From: Nemertoderma westbladi
Lineage: Eukaryota; Xenacoelomorpha; Nemertodermatida; Nemertodermatidae
Length of the DNA: 22,816 bases
Assembly (NCBI GenBank): GCA_032718475.1
Contig: JAUCBJ010006085.1
Span: 1-22,816, forward strand
Reading direction: 5' to 3'
In this document: positions 7,171-15,923 of the stretch, one piece after another
How positions within the stretch are numbered: position 1 is the stretch's first letter
Layout: every line of letters begins with the position of its first letter
Notes under the pieces: generated by a model
The model's input: only the letters and a program-made list of their open reading frames with translations
Databases searched by the model: none
What the model was told of the DNA's origin: nothing
Position numbers and translations under genes: made by a program

Positions 7171-7397
7171 TGTAGTGGCCATACATATATATTAGGGGTC
7201 ATCGAACCTGAATTGAACGAATACTGTTGTACCTTACTGCAGTATGCACCCATGACTGTGCACTGTATCAACTTTCAGTTTCATGAAAACTATTGTTACA
7301 GTCAGACAGCAGTACCTAGTCATTACTAATACTGGTTTTACTTACTGCTGTACTGACTCATGTAAATATTAAACGTTGAGAGACTACGCTCTCCACA
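7171..7397 (+). repeat. 3' LTR, 227 bp, intact
   Basis: It begins TGTAGTGG and ends CTCCACA. Base by base it matches 1-187 plus 2427-2466. Because it is uninterrupted it shows the empty site of the hAT-like element. Confidence 0.95.
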
Positions 7398-7658
7398 ATA
7401 CAATAATAAACTTTGTGTTTAATAGAGTTTAGTAATGGATCAGTTGTGAATAGTTTAGTGTTTTTATATAAACCATAAAGGTTTAGTCGTTTCAATCGGC
7501 AGCTGCAATGCAGGAATGCAGCATGCCGATGGTACAGTAGTACTGTAGGCCTAGTATTATTGAACACATTTAATGTTTTTTGTATCTGAGATCAATCATT
7601 TTGGAAATGAGGAACCTGCTTGTACGGAATAAAAGCAAATAAACGGTAGGATATTTAA
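7398..7658. other. Spacer between LTR element and LINE-B
   Basis: AT-rich sequence without a gene. The only structure seen is a hairpin at 7495-7530. Confidence 0.6.
7495..7530. repeat. Hairpin ATCGGCAGCTGC / GCAGCATGCCGAT
   Basis: The arms pair except for one extra A, around an 11-base loop. The sequence shares its left core and right arm with the 3' end of LINE-A at 6634-6657, so both may derive from the same dispersed hairpin or LINE end. Confidence 0.6.
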
Positions 7659-7852
7659 TGTTTAGAAAATACAGTTCTAGAATCCTGTAATGAGTGGTTG
7701 GTTGACAATAAGCTATCCATTTACTACGGTAAGACTGAAAGTATTTTGTTTGGTTCCAAAAGTAAGTTAAAGAAGGTAACTAAGTTTGAAGTCACTAGTA
7801 ATGGACATAAGATTGAAAATAAAAAGGAAGTTAAATATTTAGGCGCCACATT
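7659..7852 (+). pseudogene. LINE-B ORF2 fragment 1: RT palm/thumb region
   Basis: About 64 codons with no stop cover the RT region after the catalytic motif: NEWLVDNKLS, then GKTESILFGSKSK, then KEVKYLG. In CR1-like proteins this stretch is followed by residues of the type LD..LSGE, which are indeed found at 9013 after the insertion. The open frame starts after a TAA at 7656, so either 5' truncation or decay removed the rest. Upstream I see no LINE similarity. Not functional. Confidence 0.8.
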
Positions 7853-9010
7853 TGTAAAGGCTTTTGCGGATATAACCAGTCATTTTCCCCGCAAAGTACT
7901 GTGTAGGTGTTTTAGCGGACATAAAAAGAAATTTTTTCTGTATGTGTACTTTAGCGGACATAACAAGCCATTTTATGCCGCAATACGCCAAATACTCTTA
8001 ATACAGTGTAGTTCAGATGACGAAATCTATCAGCTGATTTGATGTCGATGTGGAGCTTTATTAACTTTCTTTGTTCGGCTCGCTCGACCAATCAGAGCGA
8101 TTTTCATTTTATTTTGCACAGAAGCCTACGGGAAATCGCGCAATGCATTACGGTCCTTTTCCTGAGCCCCAGAACATCGGCTTTGGAATTATTCTTAGTT
8201 TCAGACTTTAGCCAAACATTAGACGGCTTTGATTATAGGAACGTATAACTGTTATCAGACCAGCACTCAGTACACACGGTACAGTCCAGTCAACTCAATG
8301 CATTACGTCCTACCCAACTTTCACCGCATTATTTTAATTCTGTTTACTGTCGGTTATTAATTGTTATAAGTTGATAGATATGTGGTTATATTATGAGAAT
8401 ATCGATAAATAATCATAAAACCCCAATATTCTTGATATACTGAAGGTAAGAGGGACCAGTTACCTGTAGCAACTGCGACTTACATTATAGTGGTTTTGAA
8501 GTGAATTGAATGCTATTTCATAATCCCTACATGTGTCAGTTGCTATTCTCCTTATATATGATCAAATTTAGTGAAGGTCGGCAGATCAGTGTGCAGCAGT
8601 GTGCGGTAGTGTGCAGGAGTGTGACCGATAACAAAGCATTTCCTAAAGAATGGGCATTATACGAAAATCATTAGCCATCCCGTTGTGTTTAGTGTAAGTC
8701 ATAACTCTGTTTACATACTTAGAGCGCCACGTCCTAAAGGAACTGTTAATATTTCCCGAAAGTGAATAATATTTGTCAGAGATATTATAGTAACGAGCAA
8801 TCGAATAATACAGTAAGTCTACACCGCAATAAGGTCAGAGCATCCGAATCCAGTCTCCCTTAACTGTGGGTGAATGGTCGCGCATAGGCTGGCTTCGGCT
8901 AATGTAACTTTATGTGCACCAAATACTTGTGATAGGCTAAAGTCGATTTATAATCTAGAAGACACCTAAAATTGGCAGGTTAAACTGCTAAAGGTCTAAA
9001 AGCGCGAACA
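7853..9010. mobile_element. Solo-LTR-like element, 1158 bp, with 5-bp target duplication
   Basis: The element starts TGTAAAGG and ends GCGAACA, so it has TGT...ACA ends typical of LTRs. It is flanked by ACATT on both sides (7848-7852 and 9011-9015). Removing it with one ACATT copy returns the LINE-B frame precisely, which fixes both borders. No coding frame is convincing. A CCAATCAG word at 8088-8095 would suit an LTR promoter. The ends share only a few bases as inverted repeats, so a DNA transposon is less likely. Its superfamily cannot be told. Confidence 0.78.
7861..7985 (+). repeat. Three short direct repeats TTTAGCGGACATAAC...CATTTT
   Basis: Copies with the core GCGGA at 7866, 7915 and 7954 lie just inside the left end of the solo-LTR-like element. 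Repeats in this place are common in the U3 part of LTRs, where they can act as enhancer-like units. Confidence 0.65.
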
Positions 9011-9015
9011 ACATT

Positions 9016-9484
9016 GGATAACTGCTTATCAGGAGAAAGTACAGTGAAAGATATTTTCTCGGAAGTTAACAGCAGGATTAGGTTTTTATACAGAAATAAA
9101 AATAGTTTAAACACCGACTCCCGCAAGTTACTTTGCACTTCTTTAATACAGTGTTACATGGACTATGCATGCTCTTCTTGGTATGAAGGCTTAACCAAAC
9201 AGCTTAAATGTAAACTACAAGTAGCTCAGAATAAAGTAGTACGATTTATTAAAGACTACAAACCTAGGCCCCATCTAACTCCAGATGACTTTTCTGAATC
9301 TAGACTACTTAACTTAGATAGTAGAGTTAAGCAGCTACGCCTTAACCATGTGCATAAAGTGTATAATGGTAAATGTCCCAATTACCTAAAACAAAAATTC
9401 AACAGAGTACGCGATACACACTCTTACAGTACCAGAGCTAGTGCTTCAAACTTCTACCTCCCGAATTGTAAATCGTGTGTTTAA
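9016..9484 (+). pseudogene. LINE-B ORF2 fragment 2: C-terminal domain
   Basis: The frame continues from fragment 1: DNCLSGEST, then NSRIRFLYRNKNSLNTDSRK, LIQCYMDYACSSWYEGL and QNKVVRFIKDYKPR, features of the C-terminal region of CR1/Jockey-type ORF2 proteins. The frame ends at TAA 9482-9484. The matching C-terminal sequence after LINE-C lies in another frame, so a 1-base frame change near 9460-9485 is also present. This piece is followed at about 9488 by the LINE-C insertion. Confidence 0.82.
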
Positions 9485-9491
9485 TGGTACT

Positions 9492-10041
9492 ACTACTACT
9501 AGGTCGAGCGAACGCGGACAGTGGAAATGAGATCCTTCCAGGCTTCCCGATTCTCCATAGTTGTCGCAATTTCGTTTCTCCTAAGTTTAGTATCCCTTTC
9601 TAGTTGATCTATATATGTTATGGCCGGTCGTCCACGACTACGCTTTCCATGAGTTGGTTGCCAGAAAAGTAGATCTGGTATGACCTCGTCTTTACTTCGC
9701 CAGCAGTGCCCACTGAATCTTAATCTGCGTTCACGGAGGGTGGTTGATACAGGTGGTATTGTACCATAAAGCTCGGCGTTTGTCGTGTGTTGTCTCCAGC
9801 TGATGTTTAGGGCTGCCCTTAGTAGTCTTGTGTAGCAACCATCAATTCGTTGTTCAAGTCATTTAGTCAGTGTCCAGGTCTCACCCCCATATAAAAATAC
9901 ACTTTCCACTGTGGCTCGAAAGAACTTAGTCTTTAGGTGCCTGGAGAGATCTGATTTCCAGATGGTATCCATTTTTGATAGAATCTCTGAATTTCCATCT
10001 CTGAATCTCTGAATCTGCATTTCTGAATCCTTTGAATCTGA
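9492..10041 (-). pseudogene. LINE-C: 5'-truncated LINE ORF2 fragment, minus strand
   Basis: Read on the minus strand, this encodes IWKSDLSRHLKTKFFRATVE, then LYGGETWTLTK, an in-frame TGA at 9859-9861, then YTRLLRAALNISW, RRLRFSGHCWR, WQPTHGKRSRGRP and a C-terminus VRVRST with stop at 9499-9501. A (TAG)n tail follows at 9488-9501. It resembles LINE-A (IWKS, LLYG, WQP.GVNK.GGQP at the same places) and has the same tail. A TACT word at both borders may be the target duplication. Near 10000-10040, repeated GAATCT words may be filler made at the 5' junction. Confidence 0.83.
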
Positions 10042-10042
10042 T

Positions 10043-10192
10043 ACTTTCTTTTTTAACGGCATTAAAAATTGGAACGCTCTGCCTAATGAAATTAAAAACC
10101 TAGATAATCCACATTCTTTTAAATCTGCAGTTAAATCTCACCTCCGTGTGCAATGTAAAAATAGGCACAATAGTCCTACAGTAAGTTATTAG
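10043..10192 (+). pseudogene. LINE-B ORF2 fragment 3: extreme C-terminus
   Basis: The sequence encodes FFFNGIKNWNALPNEIKNL and SFKSAVKSHL, the conserved Trp-Asn-x-Leu-Pro ending found in many CR1/Jockey-type ORF2 proteins, with a TAG stop at 10190-10192. It is cut from the rest of the frame by LINE-C. Confidence 0.8.
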
Positions 10193-10385
10193 TTTATTAA
10201 TTATTTACTATTTATACTGTAATTACGTTTTATAATAAATTGTTCTGTACATTACATCTTTATCGCTGAGTCGGACATTGTCACGCTCTCGGTAAAGTTG
10301 TACATGTACATAGTGTAATTACATTTTATATTGGTTTTAGGTTAGCGTAGTGTAATATTGTATTTGTAACCAAGTAACATAAAGG

Positions 10386-10420
10386 ACCCCCTTGGAAATA
10401 AGCTGCAAAGCTTTAGGGGT
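10386..10420 (+). repeat. LINE-B 3'-UTR hairpin with GCAA tetraloop
   Basis: ACCCC (10386-10390) pairs with GGGGT (10416-10420), and AAGCT (10400-10404) with AGCTT (10409-10413), closing a GCAA loop of the GNRA type. In CR1/L2-like elements a 3'-UTR hairpin of this form is thought to be recognised by the reverse transcriptase. The role is inferred by analogy. Confidence 0.7.
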
Positions 10421-10506
10421 AATCCTATATGTTATGTTGGACAATACATTTATACCGGTACATACATTGTTTGGTGTATTTGTTATTGTTTTTACATAAT
10501 GTATAA

Positions 10507-10524
10507 ATAAATCTATCTATCTAT
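10507..10524 (+). repeat. LINE-B (ATCT)n tail
   Basis: AATAAATCTATCTATCTAT closes LINE-B. Short tandem repeats replace poly-A at the 3' end of many CR1/L2-like LINEs. Confidence 0.8.
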
Positions 10525-11139
10525 GACAGTCCCCTGGCGACCGACAGACGAACTAGTATAGTCTGTCTGTATTTAAACTTTCTAAACTTTTTCAAAGTTC
10601 AGTCCTACTACTAAACTACAGTACTATGTTTTTATTTAAGAAAGTGGAGAGTTCCTGAGAATAGCTCTCAAAAAAACCTCGCCTGCTTTCGTATCTCGCT
10701 CCACAATGTTGTACGATATAATTTATATAATTTTATTCAAAATTTAAAAAATGTAGGCCATACTTATAGTAAAAAAAAAATCAAATTTATATTTTTCCCA
10801 AAAAATATTCATATAATTTCAAACAAAAGATTGACGTTACAATTTCTGAAATAATATGTGCTGCAAAAATGTTGACACATGACACATGACACATGTCACA
10901 TGTCTCCAAACATGACACATTATTTGTCTAGACGTATCTATCGTTTCCGATGTCAATTTAGATGCGCGACAGCTTGAATTAACCTCATATTATTGGAATT
11001 GAAACACAGCAGCCCACAGCTTAGTACCGGTACCATAATAATATCCGTCTTAAAATAGCGAGTCACATCTGGCTGATTTATTGCTTAGCATCGAAGAAAA
11101 TGATTATTAATTCCAGGAGACGAGATTAGGTTTTAATTT
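10525..11139. other. AT-rich spacer, no gene seen
   Basis: No coding or RNA signal is seen. Its only clear structure is a short array of ACATGAC-like heptamers at 10873-10918. Confidence 0.6.
10873..10918. repeat. Heptamer/palindrome cluster GACACAT
   Basis: Three GACACAT units in a row are followed by GTCACATGTC, so the tract is both a direct repeat and an inverted one. A last GACACAT lies at 10912-10918. Confidence 0.75.
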
Positions 11140-11157
11140 ATAGACAGTACCACAGAT

Positions 11158-11179
11158 GGGGGGGGGGGGGGGGGGGGGG
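11158..11179 (+). repeat. Poly-G tract (22 G)
   Basis: Uninterrupted run of 22 G at the outer end of the left foldback arm. It mirrors the poly-C tract at 13594-13614. Exact length may be unreliable in sequencing. Confidence 0.9.
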
Positions 11180-12289
11180 ACTTTCGACGCAATCACAATT
11201 CATACCTCTCCAGGGGGAACAGCTCATTATTATTCTAAAAAATAAAACTGTAACCTGCTCTATTGACCATGACCTACTATACAGTAGATACGACCCGCCA
11301 AGCTGCTGCTAAGCCCCAAAATTTAGTGGGCCAGTTATTTAGTTATTTCTCTTATATTGAACCCCTGAAAAAATAGGTCTAGCGCGTCCAATGTACTTGT
11401 CATTAACTGAAATTATGTCCTCTTTCAGATGAGACAAATAAAAATTTAATATCTCCAGTAGTTTTCGAGATATGAGGAGTTCCTGGCACCCATACCATAT
11501 CAGTACTTTTCGGAATTGATAAAATTACTAAAAATACAACACCCTCCAAGACTTTGGTATAACCATTAAACCATATTATGCTTTTTTGGTTAGTCGAATT
11601 AATTATTAGTAATCGAAAGCGAAATTCGAACAAAATCTTCATTGTTTATTTTGTAATAGACACTAAAAGAGCACCAAAATTACAAGTAGCTCGAAATTTT
11701 CAAATAGCCAAAAGTGGTAATTTGGCCGCATAGTTTGGCTACTGAGGTTTTATAATGTGCGGATTTCATTGGCAAGGTTTATAAAATTGTGGTATTGTCA
11801 AAAATGGCCAATGTTTCAGTCGAAAATTCTAAGTGCCAACCAGTGCACTTCTATTTCAGTGCTGCAGTACTCTGGTACTGGTGCGGTAATGTAGTGAATT
11901 ATTCAGTTATGTGGTATTTGCATTGCCCTGCACTACATTACTGCTGATAGTGCTGACTGAATTATGCTGTTACTGTGTTAGGCATCAATGCCTTATCATT
12001 ATTACATTACCTGATTACCTGTATTTATTTGACTATTTATTATCACCTCTCTCTACACGGGCTGGGAGCCACGGGGAGCCAGTAAAAAGAATATACAGTA
12101 CCGTCCATCGTCTATCGAAATTCGTGAAGGAGAGTAAAATTAGTTCTTTAACTGTTGTAGAGATGAAGCTACTGCTCGACTTGGGGTTAGAGGGTCCGGT
12201 TATTCTTTAAGAATCATCATCTTTAGAAATCGTTATCAATCTTTAGAAATTTTTTAGATCTTGGCTCAAAAATTACAATTTTGATGGTA

Positions 12290-12915
12290 TAAGGGATTTC
12301 GAGAACGCTGATCACGATAAAACATGTCAAACTTTCTGGCAAATTTTAATTTTCTGGCAATGCATCAATCATTTTTGGTGCCATTTTCTGATTTTGGCCC
12401 CCCAGGACGAAAAGTACAAGTAAAAAATTGTCAAACTAAACATGTTGTGTTTGGTTTGGTAATTCTGAAACTATACTGGTTTTCAAGGTCGCTAATCACG
12501 ATACATTAAAAATAATTCATGGTAACGCAACTATCGTTTTTCGTGTTTGTCTGGTAGGACGAAAAATGCAAGTACATAAAAGTTCAAAGGGAAAAAACAA
12601 ATTTGGTTGGATGGATAATACGATATTTATGAGTGTCATATTCGTGATCAGCATCCAAAAAAAACCCTAATGTTATAAAATCAGGTTGATTTGGAAATGA
12701 TTTTTCATTATGAAATTTTGTGCTATTTGTATTTTTCGTGCCGCACATTGACACGTATTCAAAAAAGCCGTAATCAACAAGGTGCGATATTTTTAAATGT
12801 CATATTCGTGATCAGTATCCCAAAAAAACCACATGGTCATAAAATCAATTTGTTTTCATGGTGATTTTTCATTATCATATTTCCACTACTTGTTTTTCTC
12901 GCGCTCCAGGGGCAC
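12290..12915. repeat. Diverged internal repeat units with CGAAAAxTACAAGT core
   Basis: On the right side, units containing TATTCGTGATCAG recur about 165 bp apart (about 12640 and 12805). On the left side the reverse words GCTGATCACGAT and ATCACGATA occur at about 12308 and 12490. The core GACGAAAA.TACAAGTA lies at about 12408 and, varied, at 12556; inverted forms lie near 12727 and 12890. The unit resembles that at 17265-18110. Confidence 0.65.
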
Positions 12916-13593
12916 AAATAACTGACTAATAACTAATTAGGTAAAACAACATGCCTATGTTTTTATATTACACAACTCTTCGATATGTTTGATGTAGAGG
13001 AATAAACCTTCCCAATGAAATCAGCGCATTCTAAAACCTGTAGCCAAACTGTATGGCCAATTTACCACGTTTGAAAAAAGTGCTGCTTGTACTTTTGGTG
13101 CTCTTTTGGTATCTATTGATAAAAAAATGAAAATTTTGCTTCTAATCTTGCTTTCGATTACTAATATAATGAATTCAACAAACCAAAAAAGCATAGTATG
13201 GATTCATGGTTATACCATGTTGATGTATTTTGATTAATTTTATAAATTCCGAAAGGTTCCGAAATGGTATGGGTGCCAGGAACTCCTCATATCTCAATAA
13301 CTACTGGTGCTATTAACTTTTTATTTGTTTCATCTGAAAGAGGATATAATTGTAGTTAGGGACAAGTACTTTCGATGCGCTAGACGTATTGTTTCAGGGT
13401 TCTATCTAAGATAAATAACTAGCCCACTAAATTTAGGGGCTTTGCAGCAGCTTGGCGGGTCGTATCTATAGTAGGTTCTGTATTGACTTTCGTTTATTTT
13501 GGTTAGAATAACATGGCACTGCAACCTGCTCCTTTCCCTAAATTAATAATTTAACATGAGAGAAAATATTAATTTGCCGAGGTTGGATTTGCG

Positions 13594-13614
13594 CCCCCCC
13601 CCCCCCCCCCCCCC
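13594..13614 (+). repeat. Poly-C tract (21 C)
   Basis: Run of 21 C at the outer end of the right foldback arm, the mirror of the poly-G tract. Confidence 0.9.
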
Positions 13615-13630
13615 TGTCTCCAGTATGCCA

Positions 13631-14300
13631 GAACTAATTGAAATTTATTTTCATCCAATTCGTATCGACAAAACAGCTACCGGTACTGTATATTGTGGAA
13701 TTTTATCAATTAGGTCTAGTCCAAAAGAAGAATAGGTTGCGAGAAACATAAGGCAGCCTCGAAATGTATGCGATTTGTTTTAGCGCAAACTTCTCAAGCA
13801 TGTATAGCTTAACCAAAGTTGCCGCAACAAAAGTTGCTTGTATGCCGCAATATATTTCTGAAACAAGTAGCTCATGATAGGGCTGGCATATGAGCATTGT
13901 ACAGTAGGCCTACCTTTGTTTTGTGTGTGGTGTACCCATAATTCGAGATCGGGGTTTACCGGGGTAGAGAAATTATATTTTTATACAGAACTGGATGCAA
14001 AATGTAAAAATCATTGCAGAAAGATTCCAGGCAATGCTTTTGGTACATTATGATAACTTATCAGCGTCCTGGGTATAATCTCGTAACAGCAATGTAGGAC
14101 ACTAGGCATAGCTAATAATTAAATTAAGGAACACTAAACTTCTAGAACACCTCTTCTCCATTGGTGATAACCATTTTAGGCCAACAGTGAGATTATTTAA
14201 ACTGTAGTTGTTGTCAATAATTAAGCATTCCGAGCGCTGTTAAGTTGACTTACTGTACTGTAATGTAACAAAATTACGTATTCCATTGTGTGAAAAAGGG
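13631..14300. other. AT-rich spacer, no gene seen
   Basis: No protein, RNA or repeat signal is recognised. Several TACAGTA and GTAGGCCTA words of the background type are present. Confidence 0.6.
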
Positions 14301-14498
14301 CCCTTGTGTATTTATGTAAACCTCCCTCGCTGCGCTCGCTCCGTACATAAATACACTAGAGTCATAACGCTGAAAAGTGGTGCTTTTCAAACAATGTTAC
14401 ATCGTTATGTAAAAAGCACCACTTTTAAGCGTTATTACTCTAGTGTATTTATGTACCGAGCGAGCGCAGCGAGGGAGGTTTACATAAATACACAAGGG
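14301..14498. mobile_element. Hairpin MITE with 87-bp arms
   Basis: Bases 14301-14387 pair with 14412-14498 with only about three mismatches and no gap, around a 24-base loop. The arms contain CCTCCCTCGCTGCGCTCGCT and two TACATAAATACAC-like words. A near-perfect inverted repeat of 198 bp fits a foldback MITE or a recent palindromic duplication. A clear target duplication is not seen, and the open frame through it is an accident of the palindrome. Confidence 0.8.
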
Positions 14499-15559
14499 TC
14501 TACAGTAGTTATTCATTCTTTAACTGCGGAAAGTTTAAATGAAATTATTTATCGATTTCCTTTTAATACAGTTCATTTAATATTTAACAAAATGTAATAA
14601 TAATCAGTAATAATAATTTTTAATCCTATAAGCAAGCATTAGTGAACAAGTACTGTAGATGGCTATTCAACAACGATATTCCAACCATTCTACCATCTCT
14701 CCATTTGTAGTATATCTTCAACCAATAAGTCTACTTTATTGACCTCTTCAATGTATTTATTAACCCTACAGTACAGTAGCTTATAGGCATAAAACATAAC
14801 GCAGACCTCACTTTTACACCAATTTATGTAAAATGTTAGCAATTGATAGATTAAAAGCTAAGCGCAAACTGCGAAAACTAGCGTAAAGCATTAATTATTT
14901 ACTAATTTATTGCTGCGCAATAATATTTCACACTATTATAACCCTCCACCAAACAACAGAAATTTTTTTTATCAAAAGTAGGAACTAGTGTATGTAGTAC
15001 GGGCAAGGGCAGATATTTTTTAACTTTTTATTTTCATATGTGAATTGCAATCACCATGTTTTATTCTGGAACAAATATTAGACTTTCGGGCAGATGATAT
15101 GTCCAACTAGTTTTTTTTGCAATAGATAAACTGTGCTTTTCATGTATTTATTATATTAGGCCCCTTCATTATTATTTTAAATAATCAGACAATTTCCTTA
15201 ACATCCATACTCACAACCTGTATTTTGACAGACATCCCGATATACTGTAGGCCTATTTTGTATGAATTCCTTAAAATAAAAATAAAGAAAACAATAGCTA
15301 CTAAAGATTTACTAGCTAAAATGCGCAATCATTGCACGGAGATTTAATTAAATGTTAAATTATATTTTCAAAAATAATTTCTTTAGGACCTAATAGTAAG
15401 CAATTATTCATTTGTTTTTTTCTACATTTTTTTTGTTTTTTATTCTGAAATCTAGTTGGCTGATATTAAGATACTGTATTGTTGTACAGTATTCCTAACT
15501 TAGTGTTTTTCTATGGTAGCTGTTATTTTTTTAATATTTCTTTGCAACTAATAGTATGT
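14499..15559. other. AT-rich spacer, no gene seen
   Basis: Very AT-rich sequence with poly-T and poly-A runs. No coding or RNA signal recognised. Confidence 0.6.
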
Positions 15560-15609
15560 ATTATGAGCAAGGCGTTCTATATACGTATATAGTACGCCTT
15601 GATTATGAG
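15560..15609. mobile_element. 34-bp palindrome with 8-bp flanking duplication
   Basis: ATTATGAG (15560-15567) is repeated at 15602-15609 and encloses a 34-bp palindrome, 15568-15601, with one mismatched pair. The palindrome begins CAAGGCGTTC. An 8-bp duplication and a CAAGG end fit hAT rules, so this may be an element reduced to its two terminal inverted repeats. It is only 34 bp long, so chance or a footprint is possible. Confidence 0.6.
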
Positions 15610-15923
15610 TGCCATGAGATCTGCGAAATGATTTTTTTGTGCATTTTCCTCCATGCAAGTGCCGAATAATTATTCAGAATATAAACTATCATACAAGTTG
15701 TCGGAAGGTGAAATTCCCTATACGAGTGAAAAGTCTTATATATGAGCCATTCTCACATGAAAATAAAGGGTCAAATAGTGGGTACCCGTGCCATACAGTA
15801 CCCAAAATGTTTCAATACTTAATAATAAATATTTTTGCTTACAAAATTAAACAATTTAAATGATTACTTCCCTTCTAAGCTATAATCGTTTGTATCCCAA
15901 ATAATGGGTATGAGTAAGTAGGA
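15610..15923. other. Spacer, no gene seen
   Basis: AT-rich. On the minus strand it would be the 3' side of the candidate frame at 15924-16190. I see no clear polyadenylation signal close by. Confidence 0.5.

Larger units (their letters stand above)
1..7397 (+). mobile_element. Ty3/gypsy LTR retrotransposon, CsRn1-like, defective, with nested insertions
   Basis: The element runs from the first base of the 5' LTR to the last base of the 3' LTR, in the order LTR, primer site, gag, protease, RT, RNase H, integrase remnant, purine tract, LTR. Placement in the CsRn1 group rests on the CHCC rather than CCHC Gag knuckle and a primer site resembling the tRNA-Trp complement. The interior is much richer in GC and CpG than the surroundings. 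The LTRs appear identical, so insertion was recent, yet pol carries a frameshift, an integrase deletion and a LINE insertion, so this copy cannot make its own enzymes. The left target duplication lies outside the window, so target-site evidence is missing. Confidence 0.93.
7659..10524 (+). mobile_element. LINE-B: CR1/L2-like non-LTR retrotransposon, 5'-truncated, twice interrupted
   Basis: Three separated pieces (7659-7852, 9016-9491, 10042-10524) read in order as the end of a LINE ORF2, a 3' UTR with a hairpin, and an (ATCT)n tail. Typical words are WLVDNKLSIYYGKTESILFG, YLG and, near the C-terminus, NWNALPNEIKNL. The GGACCCC...GGGGTAATCC hairpin is characteristic of CR1/L2-type 3' UTRs. The interrupting elements are a solo-LTR-like element (7853-9010) and a minus-strand LINE (LINE-C). 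The exact 5' boundary is uncertain; 7659 is simply where the frame opens. Confidence 0.88.
11140..13630. mobile_element. Large foldback (long inverted repeat) element, about 2.45 kb
   Basis: Two arms of roughly 600 bp face each other. Examples of perfect arm pairing are 11287-11309 with 13444-13466 (23 bp) and 11470-11498 with 13264-13292 (29 bp). The outermost paired tracts are poly-G at 11158-11179 and poly-C at 13594-13614. The arms reach in to about 11800 and 12990. The inner part contains diverged units related to those in the piggyBac-like element. Exact ends and target duplication are not resolved; no transposase is visible. Confidence 0.82.

Noticed and set aside
7853-9010. DNA transposon reading of the interruption of LINE-B
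   Set aside because: The ends share only TGT and a GCTTTT word as inverted repeats. TGT...ACA ends with a 5-bp duplication fit an LTR better, though not with certainty.
11403-12509. Short frames inside the foldback element
   Set aside because: They overlap inverted repeat arms, are AT-rich and show no domain; no transposase motif.
14286-14597. 103-codon frame over the hairpin MITE
   Set aside because: It reads through both arms of a palindrome and has no protein-like features.
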